Below, piece by piece: positions 21,201 through 30,750 of a stretch of 64,000 nucleotides of DNA. Source of the stretch: Platanthera guangdongensis (taxonomy: Eukaryota > Streptophyta > Magnoliopsida > Asparagales > Orchidaceae); the NCBI GenBank assembly GCA_039583875.1, contig CM077155.1, positions 13,247,046 through 13,311,045 of the forward strand, given 5' to 3'. Positions within the stretch are counted from its first letter, which is position 1. Every line of letters begins with the position of its first letter. The notes beneath the pieces are model-generated. The model worked only from the letters and a program-made list of their open reading frames with translations. It was not told where the DNA came from and searched no databases. Both the position numbers and the translations under genes were made by a program.

Positions 21201-23001
21201 CCTCCGGGTATACATCCCTAAACTCATCCAACAATACCCGTAGCTCTCGGGGTAAATCTTCCAACACGCCACCATCAGTTTTTTCACTCAGAAGTACAAG
21301 AGCGTACATTATTCCCCCAATAAAGGGATCCTTCACAAATTCCTTCCTACCAACTAAACTCAAGGCTTTCCTCTCAACTGGGATGGTGGTATCCTTAGCC
21401 AACACTACCGGCTCTTTTGGCACAGTCGGTCTCAAGGTGACGATCTTGCCATTGAATTTAAACTCATAAGTGTTGGCACGACCATAGTGCGTCACATCAC
21501 GGTCATATAGCCACGGGCGGCCTAATAACACATGACAAACGTCCATTGGTAGGACGTCGCACCAAACCTCATCCGTGTAGGATTTGAAAGACAGGGGGAC
21601 TTGGCACCGTTGGGTAACCTTAATAGTAACCTTACTAATCCAAGCGACCTGGTAGGGGGTCGGGTGCGGCTCGACAGTCAAGGACATGCGCTTAACGGCA
21701 TTCTCAGAAACGGCGTTTACGCAACTACCACCATCAATAACTAATTTGCAAAGTTTTTCTCCACTCTTAAAGATCAGGGAAAAGATGCTCGTCCTCTTCC
21801 AGTCGTCTACAGGACGAGGAGTGGTCAAAATGCAACGCATCACCATAAGGCGGTGATCGTCCTCCAAGTCACTAGGGACTCCGTCAGGGTCGCTCTCCTC
21901 TTCGGCCTCATGGACATAGTCGTCAGGGTCGGTAGTGGACTCTAGTAAGGCTATGGCCTTCGTCTTGGTGGGGCATTCGTAGGCGTAGTGGCCTTGAACA
22001 CCGCATGAGTAACAAGTGGTGTTAGCCTTGCTAACCTTTCCAACGGGGATACGCTCACTAGCGGGGTTCTTGGTATTTCTCGCGGTAATCACAACGGATT
22101 TCGACTCGGAGGATCTAAATTTTCCTTTATCAGGAAAAGTGGAAGAAGATGCCCCTGTGGTGGACTTATTCTTCGCATTAGAATAACGGGAGTGAGCTTT
22201 AGATGCTAGGTTCTTTTCAATGTCCAAGGCGGCATTGAAAGTCGTATTCAAGTCCGTGTGACCATAACGCAAGAGTTTCCGCTGAATGTCGGGGTGAAGT
22301 CCCTTTCGAAATCTAGATAAGGTTACTTCGGGGATCTCTCGAAGGTCACATCGTACCATACGGTCCTTAAGTTCTCCCATATATTCAGCAACAGACATTG
22401 AGCCTTGCCGAAGGGTGGCAAGCTCATCGAACATTTGCGTCCGATGGTACGCGGGAACGTACTGATCGGTTAGCAGGTTCTTCATAACAGCCCATCCAAT
22501 GAGTGGGACCCCGTGCCCAGCTCCTAACCTACGTTCTTCATTCAGCCAATAGGTTTTGGCACGACCCATTAATTTCATCCTGGCAACTTGAACCTTTTGG
22601 GGGTCCGTGAGGTTGTGCCATTCGAAATAGCACTCCATGTCTATAGCCCAATGGAGGAAGATCTGGGGATCTCCCATGCCATCATAGGTGGGGGCATCTA
22701 TCTTGATAGCCCTCGTGATATCAAAGCCTCGCTCGGGGCGGGGTTCTCGAGGGGGCATACGGGGAGAGTTTCCCTCAGAATCCGAATCAAAGTTCGGTTG
22801 GTGCCGGTTGGGCTGCCCAGCATTAACGGGAGGTGGGGGTGGCCTTGCTTGATTTTGTAGGATCTGGGCTAAGGCGTTCCTAAGCTCTGTCATTTCGGCA
22901 CGAAGACCTGCTATAGCCTCGGTGTTGGGATCACCATGCTCATTCGCAGCCATCCTAGACGTAGACGGGGTTGCGTACTCCGTTCCTAGCCTAGTGCGCA
23001 T
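18082..23001 (-). CDS. gag-pol: Gag-Pol polyprotein of CRM-like element
   Basis: One uninterrupted 1,639-codon frame starts at ATG 22999-23001. In order: Gag (about residues 95-260), CCHC knuckle CYSCGVQGHYAYEC (about 330-343), aspartic protease with VIDGGS (DGG where most have DSG/DTG, about 423), RT with YFDDILVFS (about 775), RNase H (CDASGVGIGG, about 922), integrase zinc finger (HSGGLSGHFG...CRTC), integrase core with VSDRDVKF and QTDGQTEVVNRSL (about 1236-1275), then a chromodomain-like segment (about 1505-1570, FLIRWRDRPPSDDSW). The final 61 residues are encoded inside the 3' LTR, and the PPT is itself coding. Every catalytic residue I can check is present. Its length is normal for the family. 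Confidence 0.95.
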   Translation of the reverse strand: MRTRLGTEYATPSTSRMAANEHGDPNTEAIAGLRAEMTELRNALAQILQNQARPPPPPVNAGQPNRHQPNFDSDSEGNSPRMPPREPRPERGFDITRAIKIDAPTYDGMGDPQIFLHWAIDMECYFEWHNLTDPQKVQVARMKLMGRAKTYWLNEERRLGAGHGVPLIGWAVMKNLLTDQYVPAYHRTQMFDELATLRQGSMSVAEYMGELKDRMVRCDLREIPEVTLSRFRKGLHPDIQRKLLRYGHTDLNTTFNAALDIEKNLASKAHSRYSNAKNKSTTGASSSTFPDKGKFRSSESKSVVITARNTKNPASERIPVGKVSKANTTCYSCGVQGHYAYECPTKTKAIALLESTTDPDDYVHEAEEESDPDGVPSDLEDDHRLMVMRCILTTPRPVDDWKRTSIFSLIFKSGEKLCKLVIDGGSCVNAVSENAVKRMSLTVEPHPTPYQVAWISKVTIKVTQRCQVPLSFKSYTDEVWCDVLPMDVCHVLLGRPWLYDRDVTHYGRANTYEFKFNGKIVTLRPTVPKEPVVLAKDTTIPVERKALSLVGRKEFVKDPFIGGIMYALVLLSEKTDGGVLEDLPRELRVLLDEFRDVYPEELPSSLPPLRDIQHAIDLIPGSSLPNQPHYRLNPTAHIELQTQIEELLNKGFIRTSMSPCAVPALLAPKKDGTWRMCVDSRALNKITIKYRFPIPRLDDLLDVLSGATIFSKLDLRSGYHQIRIREGDEWKTAFKSKDGLYEWLVMPFGLSNAPSTFSRMMTHIFRPYMGKFVVVYFDDILVFSTSPAEHLSHIKVVLSTLRTETLYLNLKKCTFYVSEVEFLGYIVGSEGIRVDPGKVQVIRDWPEPTSLREVRSFHGLATFYRRFIRDFSSIMAPITDCMKKGEFTWSKSATFAFHRIKELMTEAPVLRLPDFTKVFELTCDASGVGIGGVLSQEGHPVSYFSEKLAGAKLNYSNYDREFYAVIRCLHHWRHYLLHKEFVILSDHEALRFINGQHKISPRHAKWVSFLQEYTFTLKHLKGTNNRVADALSRLTLLLSSMQVHVVGFERIKDEYATCPDFQEPYLSAQDSSPTTITAYSLRDGYLFKHGKLCIPHSSLRLHIIWELHSGGLSGHFGRDKTITLVEEKFFWPKLKAMVGKVVSSCRTCQVSKGTKSNVGLYTPLPIPSVPWEDVSMDFVLGLPPTLRRHDSILVVVDRFSKMAYFLPCSKTNDASHIAKLYFKDVVSHRGVPKTIVSDRDVKFTSYFWKTLWVLMGTKLLFSAAYHPQTDGQTEVVNRSLGNLLRCLVSDHKGTWDLLLPHAQLAYNNSKNRSTGMSPNEIVHGYKAPVPLDLVPLPPTYKTSQFAQSFAQHIHDLHARIRATLTAQYESYQAHANLHRKVSHFKVGDLVLVRLVPERMPTGTVKKLAPKRAGPFRIIKKLGDNAFVLDLPAEWGISPIFNVSDLTLFVAPPQELVSLSSSPSTEISHGLGSGSLDDLSPPAPAGITSDGTLPSFIPTADMFPRFPKTFLHPDMILAAEPLTTPAGATYRFLIRWRDRPPSDDSWVLATELQRLDAELLRRFLSAHASEMRDFEWGRIDGAAPPTLPDDDPVVAAPPTLPDDDPVAAAQQVKDLRRHDNATDANGKLRYNLRPRRAKLA
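18269..18281 (-). other. Polypurine tract of CRM-like element (within coding frame)
   Basis: On the minus strand GAGTGGGGGAGGA(T) directly precedes the TGATGG LTR start. It is also translated as part of gag-pol (the FEWGRI segment). Confidence 0.85.
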
Positions 23002-23275
23002 TCAGGTTTGGGAGGCCCCGGGCAAGATGAATTTTTCTAGGACTGAAGCTGTATTGAAAATAAGATATTTTTATATACTCCCGATGAGAATAACACGTAG
23101 ATCGTTAAAAAAAATTTTTTTTTGAAATTTTGCTGAAAAATAAAGATTTCAGCCCGCTATTTGCAGACCACAAAAATAAATTTTTTTTTGAGTTCTAACG
23201 ATCGGATCTCTAACAAGGAACGCAGAGAGGATGTTTGCAACGTGAAAGTTGAAATGACCGCCTCTGATACCAAAT
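23002..23275 (-). other. Leader and PBS of CRM-like element
   Basis: This 274-base untranslated leader lies between the 5' LTR and the gag-pol ATG. Its start (about 23257-23273, minus strand) reads TTTGGTATCAGAGG, a tRNA-iMet-type primer binding site. Two T/A runs near 23105-23120 and 23178-23190 are the only other notable feature. Confidence 0.85.
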
Positions 23276-24481
23276 TGGTGTAGGGATGTTTGTGAGATGG
23301 ACGTGCTTACGTGAACGGCGGATTACCCATCACAGAACATAGAAAAAATAAGAGAGTGCTCCGACCAAAAGCGAACGAAAAGGGGTCGGTTGGCTCTCAA
23401 AAATACGGGACTCGATACAACGTCCTTAGGACCTACTCTCCAACAAGCACACAACTCGCGCCTAGCCGGACTCGATACCACGACCTTAGGACCTACCTCT
23501 CCAACAAGTACACATCTCACCGCACCTACACAAGCATCTATTCTTTTCACAATAAGCCGTCAATCGCAGCAAAAAATATATTTAGGAGCGGCGGTAAACG
23601 ATAAGGAGGGATCAAGAACAAGTTGAGATTAACTCCCTTGTTAGCACCAAAGCGTGCCCAATCTTGGAGAACAAGTCAAGGCTTGGCCTAGTTTGTTCTC
23701 TAGCGGATCTTCCAATCCGGAAAACAAGAGGGTCAATAGCAACGTTCGATTCAGATTTGCAAGCGAAAAACACTTTAAAATCGCGGAAAAGACGGATGAA
23801 TAACCTCCACAAAATTCTCACAGCAAGAAACACAAAGATAGGGAAGAGATTACCCAACCAAGAAGAAGATCACACAATATTTGTGGGAGAATCACTCTCT
23901 CCACGGTTCCACCGGTTTTACACCGAAGGGGGCTGCTTCCTTCTTCCACGGAGTCGCACCGAGAGAAGCCACGCCGGAGTCGCACCGAACGGGGATGGAG
24001 GAGGCAAGGCTTGGCTTCACACCAAAGGGGAGGAGGTGGCTATGGCTTTCACCATGGTGGCCGAAATTCCTCAAGGGGGGTTACTTTAGGTTTCTTTTTC
24101 CAATGCATAACTCATCATAATATCCTCCTTTAAATAGGAGTTACAAAAGAGATCCAACCATCCATGATGGAGATGAAATCTCATCCATCCGGGCGGTTAC
24201 ATACACACCAAGGGTTTAATAGCACACCAACATGAAAATAAAAATATTACAAGCCAAATGTTTTAAGCAATTAAAATAAAACTAAGTAGAATTATTAAGC
24301 AAGCTTTGCGCGCCGCGGACGGAGGTTGTATCGCAGCTTTCCGTTAGCGTCCGTGGCGTTGTCATGACGCCGCAAATCTTTAACTTGTTGCGCCGCAGCA
24401 ACCGGGTCATCATCAGGAAGTGTTGGAGGGGCCGCAACAACCGGGTCATCATCAGGAAGTGTTGGAGGGGCCGCGCCATCA
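23276..24481 (-). repeat. 5' LTR of CRM-like element
   Basis: Near-identical copy of 17062-18268 and the promoter-bearing LTR in minus orientation; the TATTTAAAG-type box is near 24128-24142. Open frames inside it repeat those of the other LTR and are not genes, apart from the duplicated gag-pol tail. Confidence 0.95.
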
Positions 24482-25329
24482 GGTTTAAATTACCGTTGCG
24501 GGCGCATATGGTTTAAATTACCGTTGCGTTGTGAGCACGGGTTAGATGGAACCGTACCCACTCTATGTCGTTCGGATTAGGGCCGTTGGCATAGATGAGG
24601 GTCTTCGGCGGTCTATGGTTTTAATTACCGTGACCCATGCCAGGAAGACAAACTGCTCATTGTTTGGCCGTCCAAGAGAGGATGGTGGTGAGTCGGCAGA
24701 CTTAGACTGCGTTCACCAAGAATGTGCCCTGAGTGCACGGGGTGTGTGGCCGTTGAGCCTCCGCCTGTGATGAAATGACTATATTTATAATGCTCGCTTA
24801 TGCTAATGAAATGCAGGGAAGGAGCATCGCCGCCCCGAGTTGGGGGCGGGATCGTTATAATTTGGCCAGCATTGCTGACCGTTGCTTTGTTTGCCACCGT
24901 GCGGTGGTTTGTTTGCTTGCAGGTGCAGCTGGACCGAGCGGTCAATAGCGGGCTAAAGCCCTTTTTGCGAAGCTGGCCCTCGAAGGCCCAAGTGAAATGT
25001 TTTCTATTTCTATTCATGTATGGCCGGCCTGCGTGCCGAGGTTGGTAAATCATATAATAGACAAGTGAAACTTTTTGTAAGGCCTTAAGGCCAATGTTTG
25101 GGTATTTTTGTATACATTCCTAAATGTTGTATTAGTGGACATTCGTGCTCTTATGCTGGGTTCTTGTTTACAACTTATTTTAACTGCTTCCGCTAGAATG
25201 CTCTGTGTAGGACGTTGAGATTGGTTGGATGGTTTCCATAAGTAACCACCCGGTCTGTCTGTGGTATATGGCGTCGGGCCCCGGCCGGACCTACTGCTAT
25301 ATGCTATGCGACGGATAGGGGGTGTTACA
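24482..25329 (+). repeat. 3' LTR of Tekay element, second part
   Basis: Continuation of the LTR after the CRM-like insertion. It starts with the duplicated GGTTT and ends in TGTTACA at 25329, matching 9880-10727. Confidence 0.95.
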
Positions 25330-25334
25330 CCAGT
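25330..25334. repeat. Target site duplication CCAGT (right)
   Basis: Exact repeat of 8435-8439; it marks the end of the Tekay insertion. Confidence 0.95.
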
Positions 25335-25815
25335 AGTCCATCTTTATGAAGTTTGTATATGTGTTTCTCATTTATATGGCCCAAACGACAATGCCCAAGG
25401 TACGTAGGGTTTGAGTCATTTGTTTTTAGTATTTTGTATTTTCTATATTATAGATCTGATGGTTTAAGTTCAAAACATATAAACCATTAAAAATTTAGGC
25501 TATACTATAACATACATTATTCTTAAATATAGAACAATAATTGTCCTTAATAATAAAAGAAAATTCAATCATGTGCAAACATCAAAAAGATATAATGTTT
25601 CTAGTTATGGATGGAACATAATAACAATTATCTAGTTCTATTACAAGCCCACTGGGCAAAAAAAGATAGTAAACTCCTACGGCGACAGCAGCAACTCTTG
25701 CTCCATTGCCAACACGCAGGTCCATCTCCCCTTTACTCAGTATTCTTCTTATTCCCAGTTCCTGCACATTTATACCAACGTGAGATCCACATCGGTTATC
25801 CATACCAAAGATGAA
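25335..25815 (-). pseudogene. Copia-1 protease end and pre-integrase region
   Basis: On the minus strand this gives the segment after the protease active site (LSKGEMDLRVGNGARVAAVA at about 25690-25745; VIELDNCYYVPSITRNIISF at 25582-25641). The gag-pre-integrase His/Cys region follows (RLGHINEKHIYKLHKDGLL near 25335-25390). The last codon runs into the CCAGT duplication and the frame resumes at 8434, so this is the other half of the Copia-1 pol. Frame changes near 25440-25580 show decay. Confidence 0.85.
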
Positions 25816-25859
25816 GGAGCGAAAGGTTTATCTCTATAACATAAATACCTAAAGCAAAA

Positions 25860-26700
25860 GTCATACCTCCCTTTATTTTCTACAGACCCTTAATATAAGA
25901 AGGACAGTTCCTCCTCCAATGACCAGCCTTGCCACAGTGGTGGCATTTCCCTTCCTTCGCCAAGCCTTTCATTTTCAGTGCTGAATACTTGGGCTCAAGA
26001 GATGACACAGGTCCAACCTTAGTCTTCTTGAAACCCTTGGCCTTTCCCTTATATTTATGGACCATCAGTATGGGGCTAGCAGGCTTGGCCTTCTTAATAT
26101 TGATCTCATCAGTTCTCAACATGAATAGGAGCTCGGCAGTGTCTTATCAAATTCATTCATATTGTAGTTTAAGACAAACTGCTCGTAATTGTTCGACAAT
26201 GATTATAGGATCAGGTATGTAGCCAATTGTTGGCCTAGAGGAAAACCTAGTCTTTCAAGGTTTTTTATATACCCAATCATCTTGAGTACGTGAGTCCCTA
26301 CTAGGTCTCGAGCTTCGATCTTACACTGAAGCGTTGCCTTGGTGACGTCAAACCTCTTTTGTCAAGTTGGCCCTTGAAATATTTTCTTAAGGTGCTCTTC
26401 AATGTCCTTACAACCCATGTTCTCATGTTGCTTCTGAAGGTTAAAGTTCATGGTTGTCCACATGAGGCATTCGACATCCAAGAAGATGTCTCGATACTTC
26501 TTATAAGCATCTTTATTAGCTCGGGACTCATTCTTGATTGGAACTTCAGGGGATTCCTCTTCCACGACATAGAGCTTACGCTCCTTCCTGAGAAATATTC
26601 TCAGGTTCCTATACAAGTCCAAATAATTTGTCCAGCTTAGTTTCTGCTTCTCAAGGATAGGTCTGAGGGACAGGGTGGAGTGACATCCACTTGCAAAGAA
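25860..26700 (-). pseudogene. Copia-1 Gag remnant
   Basis: The minus-strand Gag shows PILEKQKLSWTNYLDLYRNL near 26600-26660 and KQHENMGCKDIEEHLKKIF near 26380-26440. A CCHC knuckle CHHCGKAGHWRRNC lies at about 25898-25940, followed by PSYIKGL. At least one frame break (about 26130-26360) separates the two halves. The start is not defined; the sequence above 26700 on this strand is AT-rich and unlike Gag. Confidence 0.82.
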
Positions 26701-27532
26701 AATTCTACAAGGAATTATGCAAAGGCAAAACTCAGTACTATATTTTAAAATATATTTTATTATTTCAATTAAAACTTTAATTAAAATTACTCCCACTATT
26801 TTAATCAAACTGTTAACCCTCAATATCAATTCTGTGAGTTTATGTGAGCTACTCTCTTAGTGGACAAGATCCGTATTTCACCAACACGATGAGTCAGCTT
26901 TGGATTTTCTATCACAATGTAGCTATTTAGGTAGGCACCGCTTGCCGATTGCATCATTATGAAACTCTTGTAAGGTTGGTGAATAACTCTTTATTCTCAT
27001 CCATCATATGGTACATGACAACCATATGCCTCTGAGCACTCAACTTTTGAGGTCACCAAATTAAGTTTGACCCGATGTCGAGAGTGGGTCACAATTATCC
27101 GCTCGCACCCTTACCAAGATAGATTATTGTACCTTGCTTTAGCAAGGCCACACTTCATCGATCGAGGCAAGAAGAGTGTTATCCATCGGAAGGCATCCGA
27201 ATACTTAATATTACACAAGGGACTTTTAAGATAATTGATTAACACTTAATCATGGTTAACAATTAGCCAATGTGCACATCCACAAAATAAAACTTACAAC
27301 ATTCACAATCAAAATTCATCTTAGATGTGCACAAGAAAAATCATCAACACTTGACGAACTGGGCTAAATCTGAACATCTAGAACCCTTCTAAATCTTCAG
27401 ATTTACATGCATTGGAAATGAGCAACACAAACTCCACATACATAGTATACAAGCTCGTCTCTCTATGTGAGATTCAAAATCTAACACACATGCTTTCATA
27501 AACCAAAAGGAGGAATGGTTATTGTAAGGGAG
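26701..27532 (-). other. Leader-like region upstream of Copia-1 gag; no gene seen
   Basis: This AT-rich DNA probably belongs to the Copia-1 untranslated leader. I found neither a primer binding site nor a second copy of the 3762-4891 LTR. The 5' LTR appears to have been lost, probably at the junction with Copia-2. Confidence 0.4.
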
Positions 27533-28277
27533 AAGCAAAGATATAGTAAAACAATAAGCAAGAAAACGGACAAGAGATAAATAAACTGCAAATTTAATTA
27601 TTCTGAAAAGATAATAATTACATAGGTATGCCCCCTTTTTATAAAAAACGGGGTAGATGAGAGAATACAACAACCGATGTGGGACTAAATACATGTCGGG
27701 CAGCCTGTGCGGTTTGTCATGGTCAAACCGCCCACTATACAAAGAACAAATGTACACCTTGTGGCTACTGAGGAAAACCGCGACAAAGCTATGGAAGACT
27801 GCCAGTCCAGGCCTCCAGACCCCACCTGTGAGTTGCCACTAGACTGCAGTTGCGGCTAACCACAAGACTGCAGTTGCTGCAAGCTACCTGACTGCATACT
27901 GCGGGTTGCCTCCAGACCACAGTTGTGGCTAACCATTAGTCGACTGCATCGACTTCATCCATACCACTGCGGCTTCACCAAACCGCTGCAGCTTAAATGT
28001 ACAACAGTGATGTTGCTTCCAGCCAGACCGCGACAGCTTAACCAGACCGATACGGCTTAACTCTAGACCACTACTGTGGCTTCCTGCCAATCCACTGTGG
28101 CTTAACTTCAGATGCACTACTGCAGCCTCAAACCAACCCACTAGAGATGCTACCAAATACTCCATTGTGCCAAACTGCTAGATGGTTGAACAGATCCCAC
28201 AAGATCACACCACCAGACCGCTCACTAGACAAGCCGCGACGACTAGTTCGGTAACCACCCAAACTATGGTTCCAACA
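27533..28277 (-). repeat. 3' LTR of Copia-2
   Basis: On the minus strand CTTGAGGGGGAGTG (PPT) is followed by TGTTGGAACC from 28277. A TATAAAAA box lies near 27636. The lower limit at about 27533 (plus-strand TGTAAGGG) is a guess. The U3 part (27800-28140) holds repeated CACTGCGGCTTAAC-like and CTGCAGTTG units about 35-45 bases apart. Confidence 0.65.
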
Positions 28278-28284
28278 CTCCCCC

Positions 28285-28550
28285 TCAAGCTGGAGCACAT
28301 ATGTCAATCGTGCCCAGCTTGCTACAAACTTCCGTGAATGAAGTAACCAGTTTAGTGAAGAAATCATCCAACTCCTTATCAGAGGTAACAAACGACGTAC
28401 ATATTTTATTCTTCAGAATCTCTTTTCTATAAAAATGGCAATCTACTTCAATATGCTTCGTTCTCTCATGAAAGACAGGATTCTTTGAAATGTATATAGC
28501 TGTTTTGTTGCCAGAGAACATCGATAGGGGATGATCATAAAGCTCTCCCA
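28285..28550 (-). pseudogene. Copia-2 RNase H C-terminus
   Basis: The minus strand encodes FSGNKTAIYISKNPVFHERT and KHIEVDCHFYRKEIL, the end of a copia RNase H, closely matching the Copia-3 copy at 33400-33650. It is cut off at 28550 by the insert that follows. Confidence 0.85.
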
Positions 28551-29266
28551 TGTTGAAACCGAAAATTCGGTCTCAGTGGACTTCACCTTTGGGGAAGGGG
28601 TGTACGCACACTTACTTCTCTCCCACGAGCTAAACAACAAAGGAAAAAGAATAGGGGAAAGACCTAAGGGCTCGGCGTGGAGGTCCTACCATACACTCAG
28701 AAGATCTTAGAGAACTTCCCCTCCCTATCCAAATGTCGAGCTAAGGATACCTCAGAAAGAGCAAGAAGACCGGGGCACAAGTAAGAATGCCTTTTGAGGT
28801 ACCCCCTTGGATATATTTATAATTTTCTGAATATGGTATGCTAACAGAGCACCTCCGCTATTTGGAATGGCTATATGGAGCAAAATATGGTCTGCCAACA
28901 GTGTAACTCCGATGTTTTGAGGAGATAAATGAAGACCTGTAAGGGTATCCCGGTAATTTTACGTCTGAACCCTACTTTGGCGTTGACTGGAAAAGCATCA
29001 CTAAGCACCAGGGGCTACGACGTTGAGTGGAGAAGCATCACTCAATGTCAAGAATTGCGACATTGAGTGGACAAGTATCACTCAACGCTAAGGGTCAAGG
29101 ACCACAACATTTAGTGGAGAAGCATCACTCAATGCCAACTGTGAAGGCCTCCCACCTACCCGGGAGCAAGCCTTCCCGCAATCCCCAAGCGAATGCGGCT
29201 TGGCTCGCACAGCTTGACTTCTAACTCTAGCTTATTTTACCTCTGAACCCTAAACCCTAAACTACA
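28551..29266. mobile_element. Unclassified insert with four hairpins (solo-LTR-like)
   Basis: The 716-base segment begins TGTTGAAACCG and ends CTACA, so it has LTR-like TG...CA ends. It replaces roughly 100 bases of RNase H coding sequence compared with Copia-3. No target duplication is visible. At 28980-29140 there are four hairpin units in which GTTGAGTG or ATTGAGTG pairs with CACTCAAC or CACTCAAT across about nine bases. A CCGAAAATTCGG palindrome is at about 28558-28569, and two telomere-like CCCTAAA units occur near 29248-29262. No coding content. Confidence 0.5.
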
Positions 29267-29567
29267 TCTTGCTTCTTGCTCTTCCAATTGACCAGATTAC
29301 CTCCAACAAAGGTACAAAATCCAGATGTCGACTTCCTGTCTCCCTTTTTATCTGCGTAGCTGGCATCAAAATAAGCCTCTATCTTTAAATATCCCATTTG
29401 CTGAAATAAGTGCCCTTTTCCTAGTGCACCTTTTACATACTCGAGAATCTTTAGAACAGAATGCATATGACATTCCCTGGTGGCTTGCATAAATTGGCTC
29501 ACTCTCCCTAGTACATAGAAAATATTTGGTCTGGTGACTGTCAGGTAGATGAGTTTACCGACAAGAC
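29267..29567 (-). pseudogene. Copia-2 RNase H N-terminal part
   Basis: The minus strand reads LVGKLIYLTVTRPNIFYVLG, then GDRKSTSGFCTFVGGNLVNW. It is of the Ale/Retrofit type, like Copia-3. It stops abruptly at 29567, where a gypsy LTR (TGTCACAACCC) begins. The rest of Copia-2 is not found in the window. Confidence 0.85.
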
Positions 29568-30558
29568 TGTCACAACCCGCATTTTCTCCGAATCTAAATA
29601 ATACGTCAGAGTAAGAGAAAATACGCGCCTTGATGCCACGCCGTACAGGGGACAAGTGCAGACACTCAGGAAACGAAGTCATCCCAATTACTTTATGCAA
29701 AATACTTATGAAATTAAATTTAAAAACACATATAAGTTCTTTGAGTTTACTAACCGTGTCCATCGGTCGGGTGGTTCAGTAGTCCATGGGTGAGAAAATA
29801 TATAAGTTTACGCAACGAAAAATACTTATTTTGATTTGTTTGGTATCATATATGAGAATGAAAGTCTAGCATAATGTAGTGATGATGTGACTTCTACATT
29901 TAATATAAATAAAAAAAAAGACTTTTATAATGCTTAAAAGTAGTAAGATTTGTAGTTAAAAAGTTATGTCATGTCAATATTCTAGAATGCAATTTTGTAT
30001 ACTTGAAAGTTACTATATGCATTTTAACATAAAACCTTCCCAAAGAGCACGTAAAAACAAGCAATAAGTAACAATAGTAAAAGTAATAACAAAATTATCA
30101 TAAGAAATCTAAGACTATGGGCGTCAACAACTGACACGAACCCATAGAGAAACAGTCATGTCTAATAAAAAAACTACCTCAACACGTTGAGGTGGAAACA
30201 AACGGCTGCAGCAACACGAAGCACCAAAAGCACAACTCTATCAGCTAAACATGTTACTGCTCTAGACCTGAGGCATTCAAAAAAGAATACCTAGGAAGCA
30301 AAATACAAGTGGTGCAAAAGAGTAAAAGGAAGACCAACAAACCTCGAAGTGAACGAGGGACAACAAATCGACTGCAACAAAAGTCAGTAGCAAAGCAACA
30401 TAAAAAAAACATTAAATCTAGCTGAGCAAGAAAGGCTAAATCACAACATCTGGACAGAACAGAGTATCAAATATCAGAAGTTCATATATTCATCTGTCTT
30501 TTTTATTTCTTGTCATTCCTATTTTAAAATGAGACTAATCAGCTCAATAGGAAAGAGT

Positions 30559-30750
30559 ACTGTGTCGGGGAAAAAGATCCATAACATGCACAAACCCAGT
30601 CAAAAGGCACCATGCGGAGGGAGAAACCCCAACGTGCACAGACCAATGGCTAAGGTAATGTGTCGGGGATGAAGGTCCACAACGCGCACAGACTCAGCCA
30701 TAAGGCACTTTGCCGAGGGAGAAACCCCAACGCGCACAGACCATCAGTGT
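30559..30750. repeat. ~98-bp tandem duplication in Gypsy-2 LTR
   Basis: Two copies beginning TGTGTCGGGG (30561 and about 30659) each contain GAGGGAGAAACCCCAACG and end at a CGCACAGACC-like site. Confidence 0.85.

Larger units (their letters stand above)
17062..24481 (-). mobile_element. CRM-like chromovirus, apparently intact, very young
   Basis: A 7,420-bp Ty3/gypsy element on the minus strand inside the Tekay 3' LTR. Its ends are TGATGG...CACCA on the minus strand. LTRs of 1,207 and 1,206 bp (17062-18268 and 23276-24481) differ by three substitutions and one indel by eye (about 0.25%). PBS and PPT are in place and the gag-pol frame is uninterrupted. RT/RH features such as VRSFHGLATFYRRF and the integrase sequence resemble the CRM lineage, many members of which are centromere-enriched. 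The lineage call is from memory of motifs and needs a tree. Confidence 0.93.
8440..25329 (+). mobile_element. Tekay-type chromovirus, near complete, young
   Basis: A Ty3/gypsy element in plus orientation: LTR, PBS, gag, pol (PR-RT-RH-INT-chromodomain), PPT, LTR. It is about 9.5 kb once the nested CRM-like element (17062-24481) is discounted. The two LTRs are 2,288 bp each and differ at about 15 positions by eye (about 0.7%), 14 of them transitions, which indicates a recent insertion. Flanking CCAGT duplications are exact. Lineage is judged from RT (FIDDILVYS) and the chromodomain, whose C-terminal WERE...YPELF pattern is typical of the Tekay/Del group. Coding defects are a 1-base frameshift in pol near 14268 and no obvious gag AUG. 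Confidence 0.95.

Noticed and set aside
26701..27532. Copia-1 5' LTR
   Set aside because: I found no sequence matching the 3762-4891 LTR and no PBS, so the second LTR cannot be claimed.
29246..29262. Interstitial telomere repeat (CCCTAAA)2
   Set aside because: Only two units; this is the size of an ordinary telo-box motif, not evidence of a chromosome end or fusion.
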